DNA of 64,000 bases from Rhipicephalus microplus. Taxonomy: Eukaryota > Arthropoda > Arachnida > Ixodida > Ixodidae. Under the pieces are notes generated by a model that was not told the origin of the DNA, did no database searches, and saw nothing but the letters and a program-made list of their open reading frames with translations. Where the stretch lies: NCBI RefSeq assembly GCF_043290135.1, contig NC_134702.1:192170491-192234490 (forward strand), in the 5' to 3' direction. Position numbers and translations under genes: made by a program. Positions 1 through 11,796 of this stretch are shown one piece after another (position 1 is the first letter of the stretch; the number at the start of each line of letters is the position of its first letter).

Positions 1-82
1 TGGAATGGTAGAGGCCCGTGTGCTCTACAATGCAAATTCAGCTTGAAGAACACCAGATGAACAAAACTTTCTAAGCCCCCCA
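1..82 (+). mobile_element. Ruka-type SINE fragment (truncated by window edge)
   Basis: Matches the middle of the Ruka body in plus orientation: a block reading GGCCCGTGTGCTC followed by a degraded form of the block that reads GTGCACGTTAAAGAAC in better copies, then CCAGATG and AGCCCC. The same blocks recur in order at 11812-12028, 26847-27094 and 33805-34050. The tRNA-like head would lie to the left of the window. Strongly diverged, so an old copy. Confidence 0.6.
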
Positions 83-106
83 TTTTGGTGCAGTTCATAA
101 TCATAT

Positions 107-280
107 TGTCGCAATGTGCAAAGAACAGGACACAAGGTTTCGTTTCGACGTGAACAGCAAGGCTCTATTCGCACACAAGAACAAAACGCAAGAGCAGACA
201 CGACACGTCGTCTTCCCCGAAAAACGCCAGTGACTGCCACTCGTGATGCTGGCTTCTTCCTCCTCTGTTGTGCTTTCGCA
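107..280 (-). repeat. 3' LTR of the deleted Ty3/gypsy element
   Basis: Direct repeat partner of 2778-2948. Both copies share a core with TTTCGTTTCGACGTGAACAG-like sequence (TTTGTTTCGACG in the right copy), then GCACACAAGAACAAAAC. The copies have diverged and carry small indels. Plus-strand ends are TGTCGCAA and TCGCA; on the element's own strand this is TG...CA. Confidence 0.75.
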
Positions 281-310
281 CAAGACTTTTGCACCTGGTT
301 TTCTATGGCC

Positions 311-1319
311 TCACGTTCCAGGGGCTACTCGGTATGGGTTCTGCTGTATGGGTCTGGCCGTTTTATCCGTAATTATACGATGTTTCATAACGCGTTTAGC
401 GAACTCTGGACGTCGAAGAAAAACCGTCCTGAAAATAATTACTAAGCTCCAGAAGGCTTTGCTTCTGCGGGGCAGTAAACTTGCGCCAACATCAACGGAT
501 AGAGGGGCTGACCTGGTGACATCGGCTTTCTCCACAGTCAAGCTGCCTGCAACCTCAGTGAGCTCCTCCACGTACGCGGCCGCCATACTTCTTACAAGAT
601 GTCCTCATTCAGTACTGAAGTTCACAACCAGATCATGCGTGTGTCCACAGTTGAGGCGTACGACGGCTCTTACTGTAGATAGGCCATAGCTAACTAGCAA
701 TGCTCTAATTTCTTCAGTGATGTGGTCGAAGTTCCCTGGGTGATCGCATGTTACAGCTACGAGAGCACTTGAACGGGGTGGAAGGGACACGTGATCTTCG
801 AGGACGCGCTGATGTTTATGTTGCTGGTCGTTACATCTCATATCTGAAACTCGATATAGAGCCATCAAAAATGTAACTGACCTAACTGGAATGTCTAAGA
901 CGGTGCTGTATTCACGCAGGAAATCCATCCCCAAGACCAGGTCTTTGCAGCACTCGGATAAAATCACGAACGTGGCAACGAATGCTGAATCACCAATACT
1001 AATTCTGGCAGTGCACTTTCCAGTCGGTGATATCAGTTGCCCCCCCCCCCCCCTCCCCGCAGTTCTTATGTTAGGCCTCGTTTATGAAGTTTCAACTTTT
1101 TTGAAGCCAATCGGCAAGCTTTCTGCTCAAGATAGAGAAATCTGCGCCAGTGTCTGCTAGCGCTGTCACAGGACGTCCGTCTATGTACACAGCTAGGTCA
1201 GCGCTTACGATTTCCTGTGGGGTTGGTGGCGTTGCATCATCCGTCGTATCGTCGTATTGTACTGGTACTGGAGGTAGTGCAGTATCTCGACGGGTGGCAA
1301 CCTTGCAGCCAAAGGTCAC
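311..1319 (-). pseudogene. Retrotransposon protease and start of RT linker (broken)
   Basis: Residues of a retropepsin are visible on the minus strand. The catalytic block ALADTGADFSIL lies in the reading frame at 1092-1319. The second hallmark, LVLGMDFL, lies in the frame at 605-967. A pre-RT stretch with KHRIIT, ARPI and PYRVAP lies at 311-586. These sit in different frames, so at least two frameshifts separate them. In Ty3/gypsy elements this pre-RT block leads straight into RT, but here it ends just before the 3' LTR. No polymerase motifs (FxD, YxDD) follow. The product would have been the Gag-Pol processing protease. Confidence 0.75.
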
Positions 1320-1429
1320 AGCTGTTAGTTTCCCCGATGATGGCTTGGGGACCAGCCCCGGACAGTGTCGGTGTAACTACGACGATTCGGCGAAGAGCTC
1401 GATGAAGGTGACGGAGAGCGAGATCGACG

Positions 1430-2760
1430 ATACATAGCGGACGGCTGTGCTTGTGGGTGCGCGCTGTCACATTAGGTATTGAAATGACGTCGTGAAAAAT
1501 TCGGCGCATAAGTCGGGTATCTTTGTTCCCGATATAAGCAGATGCGATAAACATGTCCAGCTTCTCCGCAATATAAACACAGTGGATGGCGGTCGACGGT
1601 GCGCCACAGATCTGTCTTGCAAACGACTGGTCAACTGATAGGCACCCTCGGCGACCAAGTTGCAGGTGCTGGCGGATGATGGATTGACGGGTAGAACAGA
1701 GTTTCAGTATGTGCGTTATATTGTGGAGTCATCGTCGCTGGTGGTGGAGGTGGCGGCGGCGGTGGGTTGTGGACTGGTGCCACCAGTGCGTTGTACGAAT
1801 GAACCAGCGCGGACGAGTTGTGCGACACTGACAACGGACGACGGGTGGCTGCTGCATTGTTAATAGACCGCTGGGCAGGTAGTGAATGAGGCTGCGAAAA
1901 TGCTCGCCTGATTTTGTGCCACACAACTTCTTCAACTGAAGCCATCGTACTTTCTGGCGGAGTCACGAGGAAGCTGCAGATCTCTTCTTGAACAACCTCG
2001 CGAATAAGCTCGCACAGGGAACCGTCACTGCCGGCCGTCAGAAAAGAGACGCTGATCGAGGCGCCGTTTGGTCGGTCGTAATAGCGACACTGTTGCTGCA
2101 GTGCGCGCTCGATAGCTGTAACCTCTTTGACAAATTCCGCAACGGTCTTCGGTGGATTGTGAAGAAGGCCGGCAAACAGCTGTTTGGTGCCTCGAATCAA
2201 ATGGCGGAGTTTCTTGACTTCAGGCATTGTCAGGGTCTGCCAGTTGCAATAGCTGTATCATGTTCTCCACAAACATGACGACACTTCATTCGGTTTCTGG
2301 ACCCCAGACTCCATGAGTTTCTGAGCAAAGTCACAGTGATAGTTGTTTGCGAAGGTGCTGAAGATCTGCTGCCAACATTCAACGCTCGTGATTCTCATAC
2401 CACGTACGAGCGCTGTCTGCTAAAGCAAAGTAGGCGCGTGAAAGCTTTAGCTCTGTGCTCCATCGGTTTGCCTTGGCGACTCGCTTATACTGAGCTAACC
2501 AGTCCTCAACGTCTTCATACGCCTCACCATGGAATGCCTCCGGAATCTGAGGCTGCTCTCAAGCTAGCTGGGAAGCACCTGCAGTTGCCATTTCTCCAGA
2601 CGGAGTGCTTTGCTGGGAAAGTTCCAGGGTAATTGCCTCAGGACGAAGGCCTCGCCGTAGGCAACTGTAGCGGTGGACAGGTATCTACTGGAGGAAGGAG
2701 TTGCGGAGTCGGCCTTGATGTGCCGGGCCGTGAAAGAGTCCTGAGCATCGGCCACAGAAG
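1430..2760 (-). pseudogene. Retrotransposon gag (broken)
   Basis: The longest open piece, 1631-2227, contains KKLRHLIRGTKQLFAGLL and PPKTVAEFVKE. The same blocks are recognisable in the gag of the element at 55252-60605 (RLLRRGIKEYLFAGL, PPTTVSEFIRE), so it is a capsid-type Gag. Upstream, 2227-2760 carries the N-terminal part with frame breaks; the plus-strand stretch near 2495-2545 aligns with the one near 60210-60245. Downstream, a proline-run linker leads towards protease. There is no open frame spanning the whole gene. Confidence 0.65.
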
Positions 2761-2777
2761 TGCAGCACCTCCACCAG

Positions 2778-2948
2778 TGTCGCAACGTGGAAAGAACAGG
2801 GCACAAGACTTTGTTTCGACGTGAACAGCAAGCTCTATTCGCACACAAGAACAAAACACAAGAACAGACGCGCAACGTCGTCTTCCTCGAAAAACGTGAT
2901 AGACTGCTGCTCGTAATGCTAGCTTCTTCATTATTTGTGGTTCTTACA
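2778..2948 (-). repeat. 5' LTR of the deleted Ty3/gypsy element
   Basis: Direct-repeat partner of 107-280. On the element's own strand it starts TGTAAGAA and ends GCGACA, directly followed by CTGGTGGAGGTGCTG. That sequence resembles a primer binding site for a tRNA ending in CCA and is nearly the same as the site in the element at 55252-60605. Confidence 0.7.
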
Positions 2949-3324
2949 CCTAATTACCTTAACATTATTATAGTTTTGGCACAGACAACCCACATTTTAT
3001 TCCTAATACCGGACATGGGTCTTCAAAGCAATGCGATCTAGTGCTTGAAACTGCTGCGCAAGAAAGCACTGTAAAATACGCTTCTATTTAAAATGGCTTG
3101 TACAGCATCTACCTTGGTGTGTTGATATCACATACAGTTGTCCAGGATGCAACCATATGAAGGGCACAATGAGTGCATGCTTTAAAGCTGTTCATTATAT
3201 AAAAAGCGTGAATCTGTGCATATTTGCGGGTACATTACAGACGCATGAGTAATTTGCTGGTATGCAAAAGGAAGAATGATGGTGAAATGGGCGATTGCAG
3301 TTTCAGATTACATTCCCAGATTGC
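2949..3324. other. No recognisable feature
   Basis: AT-rich sequence between the LTR element and a Ruka copy. I see no coding motif, repeat boundary or RNA gene in it. Confidence 0.5.
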
Positions 3325-3554
3325 CCCACAACGTCGGTCTAGTGGCTAACGTACTGATCCGCAAGTCGTGGGATCAAGTCCCGGCTGCGGCAGCTGCATT
3401 TTTGATCAAGGCAGAAATGCTGCTTGCCCTTGAGCTCAAATATGGGGGCTTCCTAAAGAACCCAAGGGGTTCGAACTTTCCAAAGCCCTTCACTGCAGCG
3501 TCCCTCACAATCATATGGCGGGTTTGCACGTTAAGCCCCACATATCAATCAATA
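3325..3554 (+). mobile_element. Ruka-type SINE, near full length, degenerate
   Basis: A tRNA-like head carries an A-box-like GGTCTAGTGGCTAAC (3337-3351) and a B-box-like GGATCAAGTCC (3370-3381). It is followed by the Ruka body (CGGCTGCGGCAGCTGCAT, AAGAACCCAAGGGGTTCGAA, ATAATCATATGG-like) and the tail CATATCAATCAAT. Pol III transcription would start from the internal A and B boxes. Many substitutions in the body show an old insertion. Confidence 0.8.
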
Positions 3555-4168
3555 CGTTGTACGACGGCTTGTAAACAGTCAATATTACCAGCACAAACGT
3601 TCCTTTTCTTGCGGCATGGTTAAAGACAAAATGAGCGGGGCCTGATTACGCTGCCGTGTTCTTTGATTGAAAGTGAAGCACCCGTGTCCTCCAAGTTTCT
3701 TTTTAAGACAGCGTATTTAGAATGTGTTAACGCGTAAATTTTTGTCTTTATATCTGTTGGTTCATCTATTCTATGATTCAGCCAACGACGTAAGTTTAGA
3801 GGCGTCGTGGCAACATTTTTGTGGCCTGCGTGTTCTTTGCTGTAGGTGTTTTTATAGCTCCAGGAATGATGATACATGGACCATGAGTAATTTATTCTAG
3901 CTACATAAATTATATCGCCTTGGTTATGCAGACGACTTTATGTGTCAGTTTCTGCAAGCCGAATTGGTCTGTGACGTTGCTGTGTCGCTTGGTCACTTAA
4001 CCAGACAAGGCTGTGACGCACGTCGAGATAATTATCTGCTCCCGCTGGCTTTCTCGCGAACTGTTTTCTACGAGTACCTGCAAAGTAAACGTAGAGCTGT
4101 CGTGATGCTAAGCCGGTACGTGCGTGGCGGAGATCTCTGGAAGTGACTCACCTCATTGCAATAATCAT
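3555..4168. other. No recognisable feature
   Basis: Short ORFs only, none with recognisable motifs. No repeats that I could match elsewhere in the window. Confidence 0.4.
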
Positions 4169-4232
4169 ATGGCATCTCTGATAATCCTATGTTAGTTTTG
4201 GAACATTAAACCTCACATATTAATCAATCACT
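4169..4232 (+). mobile_element. Ruka-type SINE 3' fragment
   Basis: Only the last ~60 bases of the SINE are present: GGCATCTCTGATAATC, then TTTTGGAACATTAAACC and the tail CACATATTAATCAATCA. The tRNA head and body are missing. It lies ~620 bases downstream of the previous copy. Confidence 0.65.
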
Positions 4233-4680
4233 GCAATAGGAGTGGGCGTGGGAAGGGGTGAATGGGCAGTCTATCCCGGTGTCACGAACAGAAGTGGGGG
4301 GTGGTGCCAGCACAGCCCCACACATTGCCATATCGGGGTTGTGGCACTGCGATTTAGAGGTATGTTAGACCCATACATTGACTTAATAAGGAGAAGGTAC
4401 GCTGCGATGAACCTTTGTTCTTCTGAAGAGGCAACCTACACACATCCCTCCCCTCTATCTTCTTTCCTACGCTCCCCCCTCAGCTCGCAACACCGATGCA
4501 GACCGTGTCTGCAAGCGAGTATCGGGATAGAGAAACTGACTGCTCGCGCTGCACAACCGTTGACTGGCCACCCTGTCTATATCGGCACTCGATGCTGACT
4601 TCAAAAAAAGCATGTGGGAGGTTTTTTCTGTACGTCGTTGAACGATAAACGTTCGCAGCGTGCGCGGTAATGAAAAAATA
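4233..4680. other. No recognisable feature
   Basis: Mixed-composition sequence with short unconvincing ORFs. No motif seen. Confidence 0.4.
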
Positions 4681-5540
4681 GGTGATCTCACGTACAGTAG
4701 GAATCGATGATATGCGAAGCACGAATAAGAAAGGTTGATATGTCACTTTTAAATAGCACAACTTTACGAGGTCAAGGTAAATCATACCGTACATGAGTTC
4801 CGTGTCATGGTTATCATGTTTGTACGTGTCGCTGACATTCGTCATCTATTCACGTCACGTGATACCAAATTTAGTATATGTGGAGCTAGCGAAATGGCAG
4901 CGAGCACGCTATTAGAGTGGTATGTTCTCATGTGGTTACATTGCACGCGTGTGAGGATTATCAAGTTTGCTCCAGTTTTGTATTTCGTCATCCAATGACG
5001 TCACGTAACACCGAATTCGGCATTTGTGGAGCTAGAAAAACGGCCGCGTGCGCATCATGAAGGGCCTAATATACTCCACTGTAGCGTTGACGCGGGCGCA
5101 TGCTGGGCACAGTGACGCTACATTAGCAAAACGCGACCACTCTATAGTCTGATGCCAAGCACGACCGGCGCGACTAGCGTCCGTCCACGCGGCGCAATGG
5201 CAACCGGCGCGAGATTCATGCCGATGTGTTACCCAGGCATTACTTCATTTCCCTGTTTTCGTGACGGATGGATGCAGCCGCGCTAAAACGCGCATGCGTA
5301 AAAGCAGCGCAGCGCGACTCACGCCTGCGAGTACATGGCAGTGCAGGTGCCTGGCGTCGCAACGCCATCGTGATGCGATGAATTGAACGCCGGCGAGCAC
5401 GCGCACCGCGTCACGTCGAAGTGTAGTGGCACCTTGACTGTGGCATGTAGTCGTGTTCTCACAAGACAAACACCGCATTATTATAATGTTTGAACCAGTC
5501 ACACACCTTCATAATCCATTGACACGCAAACTGGGTGAGT
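4680..5540 (-). repeat. Composite repeat, copy A (satellite-like monomers around a GC-rich core)
   Basis: From 4795 to 5060 there are two diverged monomers containing CACGTGATACCAAATTTAG and GGAGCTAGCGAAATGG-type blocks. A GC-rich core (about 5060-5480) follows, then part of another monomer with TTTGAACCAGTCACA at 5490-5510. The whole array appears in opposite orientation at 50097-51570, where the same core joins the same monomers. The left edge (GAATCGATGATATGCGAAGC at 4693-4712) also resembles 22502-22521. No protein coding is visible. The type of element is not known to me. Confidence 0.6.
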
Positions 5541-5724
5541 TGGTTTAGCATATATGACGCAAGTACAAGAGAAAACGCAGGGAGCTTACCCAGGCACATG
5601 CCCAGCTTGCTACCGTACGCTAGGAGGACAGGTAAGGGGCGTATGAACATTACAGAAAGACAGAAATGAAAAGAAAAAGAGAGGAGAAAATTGTCAGTGC
5701 ATGGGCAGAAGCATATGCAGTGGT

Positions 5725-8700
5725 TGTACTATGCAATCAAAGACGTTCGTACAGACCCTTGATACTCAGAAAGTGCAAAAGGGCTTTGACTGCCTTGTGA
5801 GCCGACGGAAGACAAAGACAGTGCTCCAGCAGCACCTGCACAGAGAGTGGCCGATCGTTCGATTGTCGTAAGACAGAAAACTTTGTCTCTCGGAGGCATA
5901 TCGAGGGCGACGGCATAGCAGATGGTCGATGTCTTACATTGTGCTGCAGATTTCGAATGCCGCACTCTCAGTCACTCCAATGAAAGTTGTATGTGATTTT
6001 GGGAAGGCAACCCTCAACCAAAGCTGACAAAGAAGCGATGCTTCACGTCTACGATGTTTGGAGGAAGGTTGAGGTTCCAGCTGAGGGTTTAATTAGTGGA
6101 GTCTTGTACGTCTAATGCTTGAAGTGTCCCACTCCAGCGCACACAAACTACGTGTCAGTTGATGAAGTTGCCTTGCAGCATCTGTCTTTGACAAAGGAAT
6201 CGGAAGGGCGTGCCCTTTTGGTAGATAGTGCAAGCCGCGTTGCCTGCGGAATCATTGCCACTCATCTTACAACCACCAGCTAGTCACAAAAGTGGACATT
6301 GTGGCCCATTTCTATGACGTGGTGATGAAGTTCGACTATTTTCTACGTTAGCTGCTCGTAGAAGCGTCATCGGAGAACTGATTGCATGCACTATAAGCCT
6401 GGTTTTGACTTAGAAAGCACAACCCATTCGCTAGGCCTATGAGATGTGACGTAACCTAGGGCACCACGCAGAGCCGAACGTTTGCCGCCCTAAACGTAAT
6501 GACGTCTGACCACTTGTTTTTTGGAGCTAGTCCTCGAGCTGTTATCACCAGCGCACCATAAAACTGGACGTTTTGTTCGAACAATAGGTGTGTATGTACT
6601 TGTAATTACTGTATATTTTGTGTAAGAGGAGCAGGCTCAATTGTTTTAGTGCTGGTGAAGGCAAATTTGATTTCTTCTGCATTCTAAGAATTGTAAGACT
6701 AACTTGTGAAATGCTAAAGCACCACTAAAGATACACTGGATTTTTCGCAGGTGTGTAACCTTTCACAAACGATGCATGATGCGCAGGCAGTCGTAGTAAA
6801 TTTTGTACGATGCCTTTGAATAAGGAAGCCCACAGAGCGTTGAGAGAGGTTTCTAACATATTGACTGAGGTAAGTACGTATTGTTCAAATGGTGATAAGC
6901 GTCATTACCAGGTAGTCCTGCATACAGGCGATAATTTCAGCCGTCGAAGCCATCCCGGTAAATTAAGGCGTGTTGAATGAGCTATGGCTTGATTGTTGGG
7001 AGTGTGCGCAGGTTAGTTTTGCACGTGTTATATATTACAGGTAGGCTGTACCGCAGGAATACAATGATTGATATCTTGTGAAGCTGTAACATAGACTTGA
7101 TTGACACTGCCCAAGTTTTTCTGGCAAGGAGCCTGCACTAGTGACGAATGGCGAACAGCCGCTTTCTCTCGATGTTTACTTGTGAGGTCCAAGACAAATC
7201 TCGGTTGATTATAACTCCGAAGAGCCGGTGATTCCAGCTGGATGACACTAATTGGCCGTTAGTTGATATGTGGAAGCAAAGATTGGCTTGCAACGCCCCG
7301 ACTTCAGACTTTCCACTCGCGATCTTGTTCCTTTGTTTACATAGATAGTGCCAGGTCACAAATGCTGTCTTCTGAAGTCGAGTGCAAATCTGAAATTGAT
7401 TCACGTCTGACGTACATACACAGAGGTCATCAGTATAAATGGAAAGTCGTACGCTGCTTCACTGCTTGTCAACTAGTTCAATGAGTGCTAGGTTGAACAA
7501 CGTCGTTTACAGACAATACTTTACAGGCCTTTCGATGCTGTAGGTATGACACCAAGTCAACTACGTAATCGATTCATGAGGGGCCTCGTCTGAACCCGGA
7601 TATGGCATATGGATATAATTTCTTAAACTCCAACCGTTCCAGACGCGTCAGAATAATTTTGTCTATGACTTTTGCCCCCACAGCTCATAAGGACGATAGG
7701 GCGCGAGGATGAAATGTCCAAAGACGACTTGCCGGCTTCGAGTAGTAGAATCAGGCGACTTGAACTCCACTCCTGTGGAACAGTGTCAATTTGTGAGGAG
7801 TTGTTGTATGGCAGCAGAAGTGATTTCAGAGCGTGGTAGGTGAAGCTAGAAGGTCATGGCAATATAAAACTTCTACACAAGCAAGCGCAACGTTCAGTTC
7901 TTTATTTGAAAATGAGCACTTTATTCTTGGATCACGTAAATATAAAGAACAGTCGGGCGTCCTCATTTCAGGTAAAATTGCCACAAAGGGGATACTTTGG
8001 TAGAAAGGTTGCGACGTCAATTTTTTCGCTGTGTAAGTCAAGAGCCAGAGATTTAAGTGGATTCGTTCTCACCAATGGTTGTACAAAGAGTGCGGACAGT
8101 TCTCCAGATATCAAACACAAGCTTTCTTGAGTCCAAGGAGTCGCAAAAAGATTTTCATAGTCGCTTGTCGAGCTTGCCAAAATAATACATTATTTTTGTT
8201 AGTGTGTGTCTGGCCAGTCTGAAATCGTCAATAGACTTTTTGCGTCTCTACTGTCATTCTGCACAACGGTGAATCGCTCGAAGTTTCTCAATTTCATTGT
8301 CCATACCAGTGTGTAATAATTTGACCGAAAGCGAAGGCGTGGTGGTGTGCACGGCACTCTTTATTGCGTCCTCTAGGTTTAATGGTAAGCTGCCAACACG
8401 GTGTTCCATGGTTAACGTGTATTTTGGTGAATCGGTGCACTCGACGACTCTGGAGAACTTGAGGCTAGATAAACTGTCAATCTACCGATGCGTTGATATG
8501 TGGTCCCTACCCCTTGTTTCCAAATATGAAAACCGATGCACTGTTCGGGCGAATGAGGGTGACACGAAAGTAAGCACGATGAAGTAAGTAAAGTTGCGAC
8601 ACCAATTATACGCTAATAAACACAGATAAGTAACGCTACCATTATTCATTAGGCTAAAATTGCATACAGTAATGAAGAGCACCAACTGTCTACCTCAGGT

Positions 8701-9250
8701 GTTGACCCTGGAGCTTCTCTACAAGTGGTGGTGGCCATTGAAGCCACCAGTTATCACCTACAGATGCAGATTTGATTTCAAAGTTCCGCAGAAGCGCTCG
8801 CAGTCTAGGCGAGATGATGTAAATGAGTAGGCTCTGATCATTGTCAATGTGGTCTTGCTTTTTTTCACTGTCAGTCGAGCTTACTGGTTTTCTTCGTTAC
8901 GTGGTTCAGGGTGATAAATAAAAGTGAAGGCGCGCCGTATGAACGCATTTTTGCTGCGCTCTCTTTGCGTAGAGGACGTAAAACATTCATATCCTTACAG
9001 GGTCATGTGAGCTTGCAGCTTGGGTTCACAAATCACAATTACGGAAAATTGGTTCGAGAATATATATATTGCAGGAAGTTGGACATATGCAGCCAAAGCC
9101 GTCTAGCAGTCCACTAAAAGACAGATGTGTTTTTCACATCCTTTAAAAAAATAGAATATCGCGGGTCATAGCTTAGTATAGAGCTTTAAGCGCCGGACTA
9201 AAAGTGCCCAGCGCCTGCAGCGTACTTTGCGCCAAACGTTTTAACGTTGT
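5725..9250 (-). pseudogene. LINE A ORF2: endonuclease, reverse transcriptase, C-terminal domain (broken)
   Basis: Several blocks survive in order on the minus strand. The endonuclease shows ITGGFNGHHHL (from the GDFNAHH type) near 8740, then LMNNGSVTYLC and FVSPSFA in 8480-8685. RT shows VPQEWSSSRLILLLEAGK, DISSSRPIVL and SGFRRG at about 7840-7560. A thumb block FGVIINRDLSWTSQV lies in 7138-7404, and NTCKTNLRTL near 7050. The C-terminal end shows HRREASLLCQLWL near 6040 and a GLYERL-type end near 5750. Frames shift between blocks and several stops interrupt them. The ancestral role was target-primed reverse transcription. Confidence 0.7.
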
Positions 9251-9269
9251 TTAGGAGCCTGGCATTGCA

Positions 9270-10269
9270 TTCATAAGCACCTGCAACATGGTAATGACCA
9301 GCTGATTTTCAGTCGTCCTTGCATCAGTGGTTGGTGAGACCATCAAGGTTGGCGGAACTTGATGCACCTCTGAATCAGGCTCTGTTTGCGGAAGTGAAGG
9401 CCACTCTTCACAATTTGTAGTTGTTGACCGTGCCCTTGCTGTCGATGTGTAAGTCTAACAAAAGCTCGGTGATTGGTGGCCAGTTGTTATTGTGGAAGAT
9501 TGCGTGTTTCTATCGGCAGATGTCACGTTTCGTGATGACCTTCTCTGGTGACACCGATATCCCCCGCCAGTAGCAGCAGCTTCTCTGCGCATATAGTTGC
9601 AGCGGACCATACGTTTGACACAACGCACTTGTTCCGCACTCGTTGGCAATCCTTAGACGACGCTTTATGAGTGCCGTGGCAGTTGAAGCACATATAAAAA
9701 GTTGCGCGGCAGGTGTCTCCTGAATGCGGTTTAGCACACCTTGGGTACGACACTTCCCTGATACAGACATCTTTCCCGTGTCCTGTCTTGAAACATTGTA
9801 GTATCGAAGGGGCTTTGTTATGCGTGGACAGACTTGGTGGCGAATGTGGCCAACTTTTACATGTCATGTCTTCCTTTAAAACAAGCCTAAAGCAACGTAA
9901 ATGACACAGCCTGGCGATGTGCCTGATGAGTGTGCCTTCTGTTGTTGGCTTTACCAAAATTGGAAAATTGCCAGTGGAGATGGAAGTGTCAACATCAAAA
10001 GTGACGCCATCACTATTATTACAGCATGTTAGGATTGTTGATTGAACTTTGACTTTGTCAATTTCTGTCATGATCTGAAGGTTTTGGGGCGAAATATGGT
10101 GTAATATAGCAATGGCCAGGATATTTTTCTGTGAGTTGAACCTCGCGTCTTTAATCTCAATTGGCGCAAGTCTAGTGATGCAGAGAGGACTTCCCTGTTC
10201 AGCAGTCTTGAGTTCGCCAAAGGGTCCACAGCGGCCAGCACTACGGGGTAGTCTCCAAGGTGAATGCAC
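9270..10269 (-). pseudogene. LINE A ORF1 (RNA-binding, CCHC zinc knuckles)
   Basis: The frame at 9523-10269 is open for 248 codons. Its C-terminal half has spaced Cys/His sets: CFKTGHGKDVC, CAKPHSGDTC and CFNCHGTHKASSKDC. These match the triple CCHC knuckle region of non-LTR ORF1 proteins. Upstream, residues such as FPILVKPTTEGTLIRHIARL match the conserved middle region of such proteins. A further ~250 bases to about 9270 look like the C-terminal tail after a frame break. The true start is probably upstream of 10269, because recognisable sequence continues past the listed start. Confidence 0.65.
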
Positions 10270-10587
10270 TAGCTGGTAATGATATTCGTAGCAGATTTCT
10301 GTTTATATTGTAGCTTGTGACAACTGTGCAGCTGTCCGATTACTCGAAGCTTCCGAGTATAACTCCGTTATCTCGATGTCTGTGCCGTTTAAAATGCTCC
10401 GACGTTTCCTTGCCGCTGCCGGACGTAGTGGTTGTCCACCACGAAGGTCCTCAGAGGCTTTTTATTCAATCTCGCAAGAAAGCGGTAGCTTGCAAAATTT
10501 ACGGGAAACAAATAAGCAGTTTGAGACATAGCTTGAAGTTCCCGAAGCGTCTGCGCAAGCAGGCGTTTGGTGTGTAGCGGCACCACG

Positions 10588-11274
10588 GACCCGAGCTAAC
10601 GGGGGGCTTCAACCTCTCCCGTGCCTAGCCTTGCTGGCTGAGCCGTGCGTGGGGAAAAAAGGATCCTGTGAGTTGTGTCGATGCCGAATGATCGGAACTT
10701 TAGGGCCCTCCGGCAGAAGCAACACACTGCTTTGGCCCCGGCTTCACGTAAATGGCACCCCTGGGCTGGCCCACACAAGCGAAATTGGCAGTCGCCTTTT
10801 CCTATATCTCTCCCGTACAACTTTATTTTTATCTCTCACTTTTAGCCGGTCCTGCCAACTTCTCTCTTCTGTTAACTTCCAATTTTCCGGGCGGCAAGCG
10901 TTAACCCTACTCAAATAGACTACCTTGCTCTAAGCGCATTGGGTTAGGGCAGTGTTGTATGGCTGACGTCTGCAGGCTTTAAGCATCCGCAAACTTTCAG
11001 CGTCCCCTTGATAAGCTCCGTGGTGGGTGGCCGCCAACGCTGCTGAATAAATATAATACCTGCGTGCATGATGCATTCCTCCTACTTACCAGTCGTACCG
11101 GCTTAAAGCGGCTACGCACCGATGACAATTTTTTTTCAACCAGCCAATATAAACATTTCCTGACTTCCACGTCATTCACTGTCAGAAAACTGGAAAGCAA
11201 GCCTGGACCGTATCTCCTTTCGTAGTTACCAGGTGTTTTACCGAAACTCGGGGGCTTAATACAAGGTAACTAAA
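10588..11274 (+). promoter_or_regulatory. 5' leader of LINE B, probable internal promoter region
   Basis: This stretch precedes ORF1 and begins with CCCGAGCTAACGGGGGGCTT, followed by CTCCCGTGCCTAGCC. It contains no long conserved ORF. In I-like LINEs the leader normally holds the internal pol II promoter; that role is inferred from position only. Confidence 0.4.
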
Positions 11275-11796
11275 ATGGCTAGCAGAGACCTCCCCTTCAA
11301 AGTTCGGGACAAAGAACAATTTTAAAAGCTAGACGGCCTCTCAGTTTGCGGTGACGTACCAATCACCGTAACACCACACAGATCAATGAACATGTTTAGC
11401 GGAGTGGCATGTGACGCAGACATACTTGACCTGACTGAAACTGAACTTTTGGAGGGGTGGAGGAATCAAAATGTCGCTATTGTACACAGACTTGTCATCA
11501 GAAAGGATAACAAGGAAACATCAACGAGACACTTACTACTGACGTTTGCTTCCAGTAAAGTGCCGAATCAATTCGAACAGGGTACTGGAAGACCTCTCTT
11601 AAGCCATACATATGAAACCCTCTTTGTTGCTTCCAATGCCAGAGGTATGGTCATAGGTCTATTATCTGTCGTGGTTGCCAGGCTTGTGCACAATGTGGAG
11701 TCCAAGGCCATGTCCCTGAGAACTACAAACAACCGCCACTCTGTGTAAACTGCAAAGAAAACTACGCTGCATATTCGCGCTCCGGCACCCACTGGA

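Larger units (their letters stand above)
107..2948 (-). mobile_element. Ty3/gypsy LTR retrotransposon with deleted RT-RNase H-integrase
   Basis: Two direct repeats of ~170 bp, each starting TGTCGCAA and ending CA on the plus strand, flank an internal region read on the minus strand. Read 5' to 3' on that strand it holds gag, an aspartic protease and the first part of the pre-RT linker. Then, about 30 bases before the left LTR, homology stops, so RT palm, RNase H and integrase are missing. The internal start has a CTGGTGGA primer-site-like sequence directly inside the right LTR. I see no convincing target-site duplication. It is related to the better preserved element at 55252-60605 in LTR ends, primer site and gag layout. 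It is non-autonomous and decayed. Confidence 0.75.
5700..10300 (-). mobile_element. Near-complete degenerate LINE with RNase H (I-like), element A
   Basis: Read on the minus strand, the order is ORF1 with zinc knuckles (10269 to ~9270), endonuclease (~8900-8480), reverse transcriptase (~7840-6770), RNase H/tail region and a conserved C-terminal end (~6300-5733). This layout fits I-like or Jockey-like non-LTR elements that carry a C-terminal RNase H. Stops and frameshifts are frequent, so it is a fossil. Its 5' end lies ~300 bases from the 5' end of LINE element B on the opposite strand. Confidence 0.7.

Noticed and set aside
1631..1800. Proline-run peptide as a possible separate gene
   Set aside because: It is the linker of a retrotransposon Gag, continuous with the capsid blocks upstream.
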